A stretch of 64,000 nucleotides of DNA from Terriglobia bacterium (lineage in GTDB: Bacteria > Acidobacteriota > Terriglobia > Terriglobales > Acidobacteriaceae), in assembly GCA_020073665.1 (NCBI GenBank), contig JAIQEU010000006.1, positions 124,001 through 188,000 on the forward strand, written 5' to 3'. Shown one piece after another: positions 8,376-16,245 of this stretch. Positions within the stretch are counted from its first letter, which is position 1; every line of letters begins with the position of its first letter. The notes under the pieces were generated by a model, which searched no databases, was not told the DNA's origin, and was given only the letters and a program-made list of their open reading frames with translations. The position numbers and the translations under genes are program-made.

Positions 8376-8574
8376 GGGTGCCTCCTGGCTGTTGGTACTG
8401 CGATTTGTTCTTAAGTACTCTGGTTCAGCCTCTAGCTTTATTTTCCGGCTCAAGCTCCCAACCCACAGTGACGGCCCGCACAGGCAGGAGTGACTGCCCG
8501 GCACCCGGGTAGGGAGCCTATGTCGGATCGAGTCCCTGCTTTCACCTTCTGTGGTTAATCACTCGCCAACGTGG

Positions 8575-10374
8575 CTAGGCAAGAACATACTTGCCGGCCT
8601 CGATCACCCTCTGTGCGATCTGCTGACGCAACGCCACGGTGTTGAATGGTTCGTGTTTGCCGAGACGACGTACGATCGCCATCTGCGAGCGCAACATGTC
8701 GCCCTCGCTGGCCGCCGCTACAACCCTTTTCGCGGCGCTCTCAATTCTCTCAATCGCGCCCGCCAGGTAGACCCGAGTCATGGCAATGGCAAGCCCCGAC
8801 TCGGATTCGCCGTTCCGAGATGCCAGCTTCTGGGCGCGCAAGACCGCCGATTCCATGGCGTAGGTCTCAATCACCATGTCCGCAATGGCGCCCATGATCT
8901 CCTGCTGATCCTGGATGGCCTGCATGTATTTCTGGGTGGCCACCCCGGCGGCGAACAACCCCATCTTCTTGGCACCGGCGACGAGTTTCCGTTCTTCCGT
9001 GAAGAACCCATCCCCGCCGTCGTCAACACTGGGACCGGACAGAACTTCGTCCATCAGCTTCTTGATCGCTGGCATCAGCGGCAGCTGCCCTGACATGGCA
9101 CGCTTCAGCAGAAAGCCGGTAATGACCAGCCGGTTGATCTCATTCGTGCCTTCGAAAATCCGGTTCACCCGGGAATCCCGGTAAGCAAGCTCGGCAGGGT
9201 ATTCTTCTACGAAGCCGTAGCCACCGTAGATTTGCACCATTTCGTCCACTACGTAGTCGATCAGCTCCGAGCCCCAGACCTTGAGGATGGAGCATTCAAT
9301 CGCGTACTCGTCGATGACCTTGCGCACTGCGCTCATGTCACCGGAGTGCGCATGTCCCAGGGCCGCAATCGCCGCATCCATCATGCCCACGGTGCGATAG
9401 GCCATGGCCTCGCCGGTGAAAATACCGACCGCCATGTTGGCCAGCTTCTCGCGAATCAATCCGAAATCGGCGATCACCTTGCCGAAGGCCTTGCGTTGCT
9501 TGGCGTAGGCGATAGAGCTCTCAAGGCAATGGCGGGCTGCGCCGACTGATCCTGCACCCAGCTTAAAGCGCCCGACGTTCAGCACATTGAAGGCAATGTG
9601 ATGTCCCTTGCCGATTTCCCCGAGAACATTTTCCACCGGCACCTTGCAGTCAGTCAGGATGAGTGGGCAAGTGGAAGACCCGCGAATGCCCATCTTGTGC
9701 TCTTCCGCTCCCACCGCAAACCCGGGGAAGTTGCGTTCGATCAGAAATGCGGTGAACTTCTCTCCGTTCACCTTGGCGAATACGGTGAACAGGTCGGCGA
9801 AGCCGCCGTTCGTGATCCACATTTTTTCGCCATTCAGGACGTAGTGTTTGCCATCCGCAGAAAGCTCAGCGCGAGTGCGGCAGTTGAGCGAATCGGAGGC
9901 TGAAGACGATTCCGAGAGGGCGTAGGCCCCGACCATTTGTCCCGACGCCAGCCCCGGCAGGTATTTCTTTTTTTGTTCTTCCGTGCCGAAATAAACAATG
10001 GGGAGCGTGCCGATACAGGTGTGGGCGCCCCAGGTGGCGCTGAAGCCGCCATACTTTGCCAGGTGGTCGGCAATGATCGCCGACGTGACCTTATCCATCT
10101 GCAGGCCGCCATAGGCTTCGGGAGTATCCACCGCGCTCAGGCCCAGGTCGCCAGCCTTCTTGACCAATTCGCGCAGCAGGGCAAAGTCCTTGTGCTCCAG
10201 TTTTTCGATATTGGGGACGATTTCGTTGATGGCGAATTCCTCGGCGGTTTGTGCGATGAGGTTGTGCTGCTCGGTGAAGTCTTCCGGGGTGAAGACGTTG
10301 TCCGGCGGGCAGGCTTCGATCAGGAAGCTGCCGCCAGAAATCTTCGCAGTAGGTACCGCTGTAACCGTGGCCAT
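8575..10374 (-). CDS. Acyl-CoA dehydrogenase, long form
   Basis: A 599-residue FAD-dependent acyl-CoA dehydrogenase for the first step of fatty-acid beta-oxidation. The N-terminal helical domain, the middle barrel (YALSESSSASDSLNCRTRA; KMWITNGGFADLFTVFAKV) and the C-terminal four-helix bundle ending in RIFEGTNEINRLVITGFLLK are in order, the last containing the usual catalytic-Glu region. About 170 further residues follow, as in the very-long-chain/ACAD9-like group, which suggests long-chain substrates and perhaps membrane contact. It starts 52 bases after the acyl-CoA ligase stop on the same strand, so activation and oxidation are probably co-expressed. Both lie next to phaR, linking fatty-acid breakdown to storage polymer. 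Confidence 0.9.
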   Translation of the reverse strand: MATVTAVPTAKISGGSFLIEACPPDNVFTPEDFTEQHNLIAQTAEEFAINEIVPNIEKLEHKDFALLRELVKKAGDLGLSAVDTPEAYGGLQMDKVTSAIIADHLAKYGGFSATWGAHTCIGTLPIVYFGTEEQKKKYLPGLASGQMVGAYALSESSSASDSLNCRTRAELSADGKHYVLNGEKMWITNGGFADLFTVFAKVNGEKFTAFLIERNFPGFAVGAEEHKMGIRGSSTCPLILTDCKVPVENVLGEIGKGHHIAFNVLNVGRFKLGAGSVGAARHCLESSIAYAKQRKAFGKVIADFGLIREKLANMAVGIFTGEAMAYRTVGMMDAAIAALGHAHSGDMSAVRKVIDEYAIECSILKVWGSELIDYVVDEMVQIYGGYGFVEEYPAELAYRDSRVNRIFEGTNEINRLVITGFLLKRAMSGQLPLMPAIKKLMDEVLSGPSVDDGGDGFFTEERKLVAGAKKMGLFAAGVATQKYMQAIQDQQEIMGAIADMVIETYAMESAVLRAQKLASRNGESESGLAIAMTRVYLAGAIERIESAAKRVVAAASEGDMLRSQMAIVRRLGKHEPFNTVALRQQIAQRVIEAGKYVLA

Positions 10375-10426
10375 GTTCTCTCTCCCTAAAATGTACTCAT
10401 GCGGTTCTAATGAAGGACGGCCTGCT

Positions 10427-12040
10427 CTAAGCCACAGGGCTGCCTTGCGCCGTCCAGTATTTCTTGCGCAGGTCTCGCTTCAACAGCTTGCCGGTTCCGG
10501 TCCTGGGCAAGCTGTCAAGAAAATCGATCGATCGTGGGCACTTGTAGTGGGCTAAGCGGGAACGGCAAAAGTCCAGTAGTTCAGTCTCAGTGGCGTGTAA
10601 CCCCGGTTTCAGAACCACCAGTGCCTTCGGGATCTCGCCCCACTTCTCATCGGGGACGGGAATGACTGCCACCTCATATACGCTGGGGTGAGCGGCCAGA
10701 ACTTTCTCTACTTCAAGAGAGGATATGTTCTCGCCGCCGCTGACGATGATGTCCTTCTTCCGGTCCACGATCAGGATGTACTTGTGCTCGTCGATGGTGG
10801 CGACATCTCCGGTGTGGAACCAGCCGCCGGCCATCGCGGCGGCGGTGGCGTCCGGGCGCCCCCAGTAGCCGTCCATGATGGCGTCCCCTCGCGCTACGAC
10901 CTCGCCAATCGCAGTGCCGTCGTGAGGCACGTCGTTCCCGTTTTCGTCGACCACTCGAAGTTCGACGCCGGGGATGGCGAAACCGGTCATCGCCTGGCCG
11001 GCATGGCGACGTGCGCCTTGCCATGACACCCCCGGCTTCACCGGCGAAATCGCCAATACGGGTGCGGTCTCGGTCAGGCCGTACCCGGAGATGCAGGCGC
11101 ACCCCAGCTTTTCTTCTACGTCTCTCACCAAGGTTGAAGAAGAGGCAGCTCCACCGATCATGATCGATCGCAAGCTGCTCAAGTCGAACTTTGTCCTGTC
11201 CGGGGAATTCACCATCGCGTTGACCATGGTGGGAACCATGGCGCAGCACGACACTCGTTCCCGCTCCACCAGGCGGAACACTTCGGCAGGGCTGAATTGA
11301 TGAATCATCACGTGCGTACCGCCCACCAGCGTGATGGTGTGAGCCGCGCCCCACCCGTTGGCGTGGAACAAAGGAATGGTGTGCAACATCACGGTTTCGC
11401 ACGAAGTGTGCCCGGAGATCGTTGCTGAAGTCTGAAACGCAACGATGACCGTCAGGGCGTGCAGATACACATTGCGATGGGACAGCATGACACCCTTGGG
11501 GGTGTCGCTGGTACCGCTGGTATAAAAGAGCTCCGCCAGGGAGTTCTCGTCAATGTCTGTTAGCTCACGCTGGATTCCGGCAGACCGAGCCAGCAGGTCT
11601 TCGTAGTTCTCGGGTGCAAGCCAACCGGCTTGTGGTCGACCGTCCAGAAGAAAAAAGGCCTCAACCGAAGGCACGGCGTTGCGAAAAGCCTCCACCAGCG
11701 GGAGGAACTGCGGTTCGAGGAACAGAAATCTTGCTTGGGCATCATTGAGCACGAACCCCAATTCCTGGGCGGCGAGCCGTATGTTCAATGGAAGCAAGGC
11801 ACAGCCCGCCTCCAGAACTCCGTAGTAGGCCTCAAGCAGGCGATGGCAATTGGTGCTGAGAAAGGCAACTCGATCGCCATGCTGTGCGCCCGCTGCGACT
11901 AGTGCGCCCGCCAACCGCGCGCTGCGATCAGCAAAATGCGCATAGGTGAAACGCTCCGTCCCGCAAACTACTCCAATCTTGTGCGGGAATTGCTCACGTG
12001 CGTAGCGTAGGAATCGTATGGGAGTAAGAGGAATGTTCAT
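10427..12040 (-). CDS. Acyl-CoA ligase (AMP-binding, long/medium-chain)
   Basis: A 537-residue ANL-family adenylating enzyme that activates a fatty acid to acyl-CoA with ATP. Motifs are the P-loop YTSGTSDTPKGVMLSHRN, the A5 motif GYGLTETAPV, the hinge YILIVDRKKDIIVSGGENIS and the C-terminal lysine in PRTGTGKLLKRDL. The start is ATG 12040 (MNIPLTPIRF), preceded by GGAGG; a longer reading from 12079 lacks a ribosome site. Substrate length cannot be fixed. The following gene is an acyl-CoA dehydrogenase and the upstream gene is phaR, all on the minus strand. Confidence 0.88.
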   Translation of the reverse strand: MNIPLTPIRFLRYAREQFPHKIGVVCGTERFTYAHFADRSARLAGALVAAGAQHGDRVAFLSTNCHRLLEAYYGVLEAGCALLPLNIRLAAQELGFVLNDAQARFLFLEPQFLPLVEAFRNAVPSVEAFFLLDGRPQAGWLAPENYEDLLARSAGIQRELTDIDENSLAELFYTSGTSDTPKGVMLSHRNVYLHALTVIVAFQTSATISGHTSCETVMLHTIPLFHANGWGAAHTITLVGGTHVMIHQFSPAEVFRLVERERVSCCAMVPTMVNAMVNSPDRTKFDLSSLRSIMIGGAASSSTLVRDVEEKLGCACISGYGLTETAPVLAISPVKPGVSWQGARRHAGQAMTGFAIPGVELRVVDENGNDVPHDGTAIGEVVARGDAIMDGYWGRPDATAAAMAGGWFHTGDVATIDEHKYILIVDRKKDIIVSGGENISSLEVEKVLAAHPSVYEVAVIPVPDEKWGEIPKALVVLKPGLHATETELLDFCRSRLAHYKCPRSIDFLDSLPRTGTGKLLKRDLRKKYWTAQGSPVA

Positions 12041-12196
12041 GATCGCCTCCCCGACAAACAGGCCGGTACGCCCGGCCACCTGCTCTCGTTGGACTCACCG
12101 ATACACGTTTTGAAGGATTCGTGCAGTGATGAGCCGTGAAATCCGAAGAAACCAGATCGCGATGCGGACCAAAACGGCACCGCCGCGGTGACGACA

Positions 12197-12751
12197 CTAC
12201 TTTCCGCGCCGAGACTTCCGCTGTCTGGGGCGCTGCTTCGGAGTGGACTTCTTCTTCCTCTTCTTGTTGATGCTGCCCTCCAGTTCTGCCACACGCTTGC
12301 GCAGGGCCTTAAGTTCGGACTCGTCTTGCTGCGGCGGCGGGGACGGAGGCGCCCCGCCCAGGAAACGTTTCATGGATTCCACCGGAGACAGGATCGCAGA
12401 CTGCATATCGCTCAAACGGTTCTGCACCGCATCCTGTACCGTTTGATACGTGTCGAAAGCCGATTTGAGGTACCACATGATGAATTCCTGCCGGGTCTGG
12501 TCGGAGGCGACGATGAGCTGACGAAGCAGTTCCAGTGGAAGCCCGGTTGGCTTGTCCCGGGCATCTTCGGTGATGATCTGGGTGAGCGTGACGCGGGTCA
12601 GGTTCTCGCCGGTTTTCGCATCCACGACCTGCACGTGCTTGCCTTCGCGGATCAGTGCAGCGATGTCCTCCAGGTTCACATAGCGGCTTCCGGCCGTATC
12701 GTACAGCCTGCGGTTTCCATATTTCTTGACGACAACGGTGGCTGGTTCCAT
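12197..12751 (-). CDS. phaR: PHA synthesis regulator PhaR
   Basis: A 184-residue regulator. The N-terminal PHB/PHA accumulation DNA-binding domain is unmistakable: VVVKKYGNRRLYDTAGSRYV, then LEDIAALIREGKHVQVVDAK and a conserved TLTQIITE. The second half has FIMWYLKSAFDTYQTVQDAV and a coiled-coil (ALRKRVAELEGSI) with a lysine-rich tail. In characterised bacteria PhaR represses phasin genes and its own gene by binding DNA and is released by binding nascent PHA granules. The start at 12751 is preceded by AGGGGAG and, 16 bases out, by a perfect palindrome; a longer reading to 13018 would translate through that operator and is rejected. Confidence 0.92.
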   Translation of the reverse strand: MEPATVVVKKYGNRRLYDTAGSRYVNLEDIAALIREGKHVQVVDAKTGENLTRVTLTQIITEDARDKPTGLPLELLRQLIVASDQTRQEFIMWYLKSAFDTYQTVQDAVQNRLSDMQSAILSPVESMKRFLGGAPPSPPPQQDESELKALRKRVAELEGSINKKRKKKSTPKQRPRQRKSRRGK

Positions 12752-12766
12752 GTGTGGGTTCTCCCC

Positions 12767-12783
12767 TTGTTGCACTGCAACAA
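12767..12783. promoter_or_regulatory. Probable PhaR autoregulatory operator
   Basis: Perfect 17-base palindrome TTGTTGCACTGCAACAA immediately upstream of the phaR ribosome site. It shares the TGCA...TGCA core with the two phasin operators, though the spacing differs from the strict CTGC-N3-GCAG form. Confidence 0.65.
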
Positions 12784-13011
12784 CCAGCAATCCACATATT
12801 GCCACCTGCCAGGCCCGTTTGTACAGTCGATTACCGACTGCCGTACCGCAGCAATGGCCAAACCGTCTTGGATCAGAACCAACGGCTTGCCGCACCCCAT
12901 CCGGCTTATTGTTCAGGTGTTTAGCTGATGCAGACACCTCGCCACAGATCTGATTGAGTTCCATTGTGGGAAACTTCCGTCTTGCTTTGCATAATTCGCA
13001 TGGCCCTTTCC

Positions 13012-13040
13012 TTGACACGGCGGCGGCCTCTTCGTATATG
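13012..13040 (+). promoter_or_regulatory. Sigma70-type promoter of phasin copy 2
   Basis: TTGACA at 13012-13017, a 17-base spacer and TATATG at 13035-13040. The predicted start, near 13047, falls just before the PhaR-type palindrome. Confidence 0.7.
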
Positions 13041-13051
13041 CTTTAGCCAGA

Positions 13052-13066
13052 TGCTGCAACGCAGCA
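13052..13066. promoter_or_regulatory. Probable PhaR operator of phasin copy 2
   Basis: TGCTGCA-A-CGCAGCA, containing CTGC-N3-GCAG with one mismatch from the perfect palindrome of copy 1. The distance to GGAGG and ATG is nearly the same as in copy 1. Confidence 0.7.
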
Positions 13067-13078
13067 ATGGAGGAATTT

Positions 13079-13996
13079 ATGCGAGAAGAAGCCAGGCCGG
13101 AAACCTCCCGAACTCATCCTCGGGAGTCATCCTTTGTTTCCTTACTGTCCGGATGGGCTCAACAGGGCGTCCAGAGCTACTTTGCGACCCAGCGCATTCT
13201 CCTGGATCTCGCGATGCGGCAGAACGCCAGTGTGATGCACGTGCTGCGGGAACGGCTGACCGATCCCCGTCACTCTCCTGCCACGGTTCTGACCGAAATG
13301 GTGGGTGAGGGCATGACCAATCTCATGGAAGCGCAACAGGTCCTGCTCGGTCTGGCGCAGCGGCAGAACGAAATCGTCATGACCGGGGTCAAGGAACGTG
13401 TTGGCGGTTACGCCGCTGCCGAGGCGATGACCGACCTGCTGCGTCGCAATGTCGACACCGTCATCGAAATGCAACAGGAGTTCCTGAAGATCGCCGACAA
13501 GCAGACCCACACCCTGATCGAGGGCGGCAAAACCGGCAAAGTATTCAAGGGCGAAGCCCTGGTGGCACTCGCGCGCCAGGCGATGGAGAACTTTGTCCGG
13601 GCCGAGAAGAAGTTCCTCGACGTGATTGCGGAGGAAACCGCGAAGGCGACTGGCAGCAAGCATGGAAATGGCGCCGGCAAGAAGCTCAAGAAGACTGAAC
13701 TGACCGAGTTGGCCCGCCATGCGACCGAGTCATTCATCGATGCGCAAAAGAAACTGTTCGACGTGGCCGGCCGCCAGATGAACGTGAATCTGAAGACCGC
13801 CAGCCGGACTATGGATGTGTTGGGACCGCTGCCGATCGTACCCTTTACCGATTTGACGCGGGAAGGGGTGAAGAGCTTCGTGGATGCCCAGAAGGCATTG
13901 ATGGACGCCATGACGAAGCCCCACAACGGGCCCAAGCACGCCGCCAAAGCACATCGCGGCAAGAAACCGGCTCGCGCCACCCATGCGGCGGCCTAA
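13079..13996 (+). CDS. Phasin-like granule-associated protein (copy 2)
   Basis: A 305-residue paralogue of the protein at 2559-3500, aligned from LSGWAQQGVQSYFATQRILL to the C-terminus. It repeats the helical unit FxxAQKxxLxxxxxQxN about five times (NLMEAQQVLLGLAQRQNEIV, NFVRAEKKFLDVIAEETAKA, SFIDAQKKLFDVAGRQMNVN and others) and ends in a basic Ala/Lys tail (KAHRGKKPARATHAAA) like PhaF-type phasins that bind DNA. The start at 13079 is set by GGAGG. It is divergent from phaR and has its own promoter and PhaR-type operator. The protein probably coats intracellular polymer granules. Confidence 0.82.
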   Translation: MREEARPETSRTHPRESSFVSLLSGWAQQGVQSYFATQRILLDLAMRQNASVMHVLRERLTDPRHSPATVLTEMVGEGMTNLMEAQQVLLGLAQRQNEIVMTGVKERVGGYAAAEAMTDLLRRNVDTVIEMQQEFLKIADKQTHTLIEGGKTGKVFKGEALVALARQAMENFVRAEKKFLDVIAEETAKATGSKHGNGAGKKLKKTELTELARHATESFIDAQKKLFDVAGRQMNVNLKTASRTMDVLGPLPIVPFTDLTREGVKSFVDAQKALMDAMTKPHNGPKHAAKAHRGKKPARATHAAA

Positions 13997-14048
13997 GCCG
14001 TAGCGGAACGAAGCAAGAAGCTTGTGTTGATGAAAATTCGATGAGGCT

Positions 14049-14085
14049 GCCGGCCCACGAAGGCCTGTAACCATCGCGGGCCGGC
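14049..14085. terminator. Inverted repeat between convergent genes, possible terminator
   Basis: GCCGGCCC (14049-14056) and GGGCCGGC (14078-14085) can pair as an 8-bp GC stem with a 21-base loop, in the gap between the convergent phasin and peptidase genes. There is no T-tract, so intrinsic termination is uncertain. Confidence 0.4.
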
Positions 14086-14088
14086 TAC

Positions 14089-16209
14089 TTATTTCCAGTG
14101 TATGATCCCTGCTTCAACGCAGGCATCAAGGTAGTCGCTCACCAAGCTTAGCGGCAGAGGGCCGTATTCGGCCGCCACCGCATCTCGTATCTCTGCGACG
14201 GTACGCTTGCCATCCACGAAGTTCGTGATCTCGTAAGCATAAAGCTCAGACTGGTCACGTACGCTCAGCAGCGGTGTGGCCTCGCGGTTGAGCAGTTTGA
14301 TCTTCGAGTATCGCTCTTTGCCCAGACGCGCCAGCAGAACATTGTCGTTCTGATAGGTAAGCGGGCCGAATTCCCCTGCGCGAACCGGTATGCGGCGTGA
14401 GCCCGCCTCAAGCTCAAGAACAGGAGCGCTGGGGGCCGTTGCTTTCACTCCGCGGGTCTTGGCCTGGCGGTCGAGCCAGCCGTTGAACGTAGCGGCTTGG
14501 ACGGTGAGGGCGCTCACTCCGTCTGCTGCTGCATCCGCAGGGCTGCCGGCAAATTCGACCAGTGAATGCAATACGGCACTTTCGCGGCGTAGAGCCTGGT
14601 TCACCAGGTTGCGGCCCTCGTACCAGGCGACACCAGCATCCAGTGCGGGGTCATCTACGAGGCTCTGAGCACGCTCGAAGTCTTGAGCGAGTCGAGCTTC
14701 GCACTGCGCCGTCAGAAACGGCAGCAGCTTCGTGAGTTGCTGCCCATCGGTACTCGCAAACACGTAGCCGGAAGCGGCGCCCAGCAGCGCAACGCGGCGC
14801 AATTTCGTGGGATCGATCTGTTGCAGACTGTCATGGTCAGTATGGATGTAAATGTCGGGCCAATCCCGCAAGTAGAGCGACGGGACCGCAATGGTGGATG
14901 AGTCATAGTCATCATGATCGCTGCCCGCTGAATACGGAGTTACGTCAGCAATGAATTCATTGCGGGTGCCTTGTTCCCCGGCGCGCGTTTCGACAATACC
15001 TTCGTCAGGCGAGCCACCGTTTTCCGCATACTCGCTCGCGGCTGCACGGGTAGCATCGAGGAGCGCAGCGCCGACATCGGTTACAAAGCTCGGCAATGAC
15101 CAGGGCGTCTCGGTGACATGGAACACCGACTTGTTCTTGAACGGGTCGCCGCCCACCATATCCATGTGGATGTTGGCGCGCAGTTTCTGTTTGATTTCCG
15201 GATGACCGGCGAGAAAGGCCATAGTGCCCTCGACCTCCGGCCCCCAGACGAAGCGCAGAGTGCGTTTTGGACGCGGCAGAGCTCCCGATCCGATCAGACG
15301 GGCCAGTATGCGGGCCGACTCCAGAATCGTCACACAACCGCTACCATCGTCATTGGCTCCGGGACGCTCATGATCCAGATGGCAGCTGTACACAATTTCA
15401 CCTGCGGCGGGATCACTGCCGGGAACGGTGCCGGTGACAACTGTCCAATGCCCCGGGCCGACGGTAGCTTTCACCTGGGCATTCAGAATGATCGCTTCGC
15501 CGTTGCGCAATCGTGCCCGCAATGCTTCGGCGGCCTGGCGCGAGACCATGAAGGCGAAACCGGACGGCTGGCGTGCGTCGAGGTGGCCCCATCGAACCAA
15601 GGTCCCGTCCAGGCCGGACCAGGCCGTCGTCTGGTTGGGCATGTCGCTGACGATGCCGGCCGCGCCGTGTTTCGCGATGGCCAATTCCTGTACACGTGCC
15701 AGAACCCCGTCGGCGAGGACGATCTTGCCATGCACATTCTTGCCGGCGTAATCGTCCTCACTGGCTCCATTGCCAACATCTACCAGATCAGTCTCAACGT
15801 CGGCGCTGTGACTGTAGTCGGCGAGGCGGATAGGGTCCGTCTTCCAATCTCCCAGCAGCAGATGTTGCGGACGAACTTCCCATAAGCGTCCCTCCTCAAC
15901 CGTCCAGCCCAGATACGAACGCATCAGACCGTAGGTCTTGGTTCCGTCGATAGGGAACTGTTCGGCGTGGGCATCCTCGAGCCCGTACTCGTGCGCCCGT
16001 TGCAATACGAATTGCGCCGCCTGGTCGAAGTCCGCGGTGGCGGGCACGCGATGCAGACTGGTCAGGTAGCGAAGGTTTTCATAAGGCACGGCGCCGTTGG
16101 ACTCGTTGCGAAGCGCCAGCCACTGGTTCTGGGGGAGAAACGGCTGTTGAGCAACGGCATGCACACTGCTCAGTGCCAGAAGGACACAGGTCAGACGGAG
16201 GCTTTTCAT
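14089..16209 (-). CDS. Secreted M28-family zinc peptidase with PA domain
   Basis: A 706-residue exported peptidase. A signal peptide (MKSLRLTCVLLALSSVHAVA) leads to a PA-type insertion around residues 140-250 and then the M28 catalytic domain. Zinc ligands appear in order: the His and Asp in YSCHLDHERPGANDDGSG, the glutamates in GPEVEGTMAF, the Asp in HMDMVGGD, and the His in DIYIHTDHDSLQQID. The last about 100 residues (from RRIPVRAGEFGPLTYQND to the end) form an extra winged-helix-like domain not needed for catalysis. The enzyme probably acts as an aminopeptidase on periplasmic or external peptides. No strong ribosome site precedes ATG 16209. The neighbouring lipoprotein gene is on the same strand but separated. 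Confidence 0.85.
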   Translation of the reverse strand: MKSLRLTCVLLALSSVHAVAQQPFLPQNQWLALRNESNGAVPYENLRYLTSLHRVPATADFDQAAQFVLQRAHEYGLEDAHAEQFPIDGTKTYGLMRSYLGWTVEEGRLWEVRPQHLLLGDWKTDPIRLADYSHSADVETDLVDVGNGASEDDYAGKNVHGKIVLADGVLARVQELAIAKHGAAGIVSDMPNQTTAWSGLDGTLVRWGHLDARQPSGFAFMVSRQAAEALRARLRNGEAIILNAQVKATVGPGHWTVVTGTVPGSDPAAGEIVYSCHLDHERPGANDDGSGCVTILESARILARLIGSGALPRPKRTLRFVWGPEVEGTMAFLAGHPEIKQKLRANIHMDMVGGDPFKNKSVFHVTETPWSLPSFVTDVGAALLDATRAAASEYAENGGSPDEGIVETRAGEQGTRNEFIADVTPYSAGSDHDDYDSSTIAVPSLYLRDWPDIYIHTDHDSLQQIDPTKLRRVALLGAASGYVFASTDGQQLTKLLPFLTAQCEARLAQDFERAQSLVDDPALDAGVAWYEGRNLVNQALRRESAVLHSLVEFAGSPADAAADGVSALTVQAATFNGWLDRQAKTRGVKATAPSAPVLELEAGSRRIPVRAGEFGPLTYQNDNVLLARLGKERYSKIKLLNREATPLLSVRDQSELYAYEITNFVDGKRTVAEIRDAVAAEYGPLPLSLVSDYLDACVEAGIIHWK

Positions 16210-16245
16210 AAGCAAGAGAGGATAGCACTCTGCGCGACGGGCAGC

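Larger units (their letters stand above)
12752..13078. other. Divergent phaR-phasin control region
   Basis: This 327-base gap between divergent phaR and the second phasin gene holds no gene. It contains the phaR operator (12767-12783), the phasin promoter (13012-13040), the phasin operator (13052-13066) and the phasin ribosome site GGAGG. A good promoter for phaR itself was not identified. Confidence 0.7.

Noticed and set aside
12752-13018. N-terminal extension of PhaR
   Set aside because: It would translate through the palindrome and ribosome site; the conserved domain starts right after Met at 12751.
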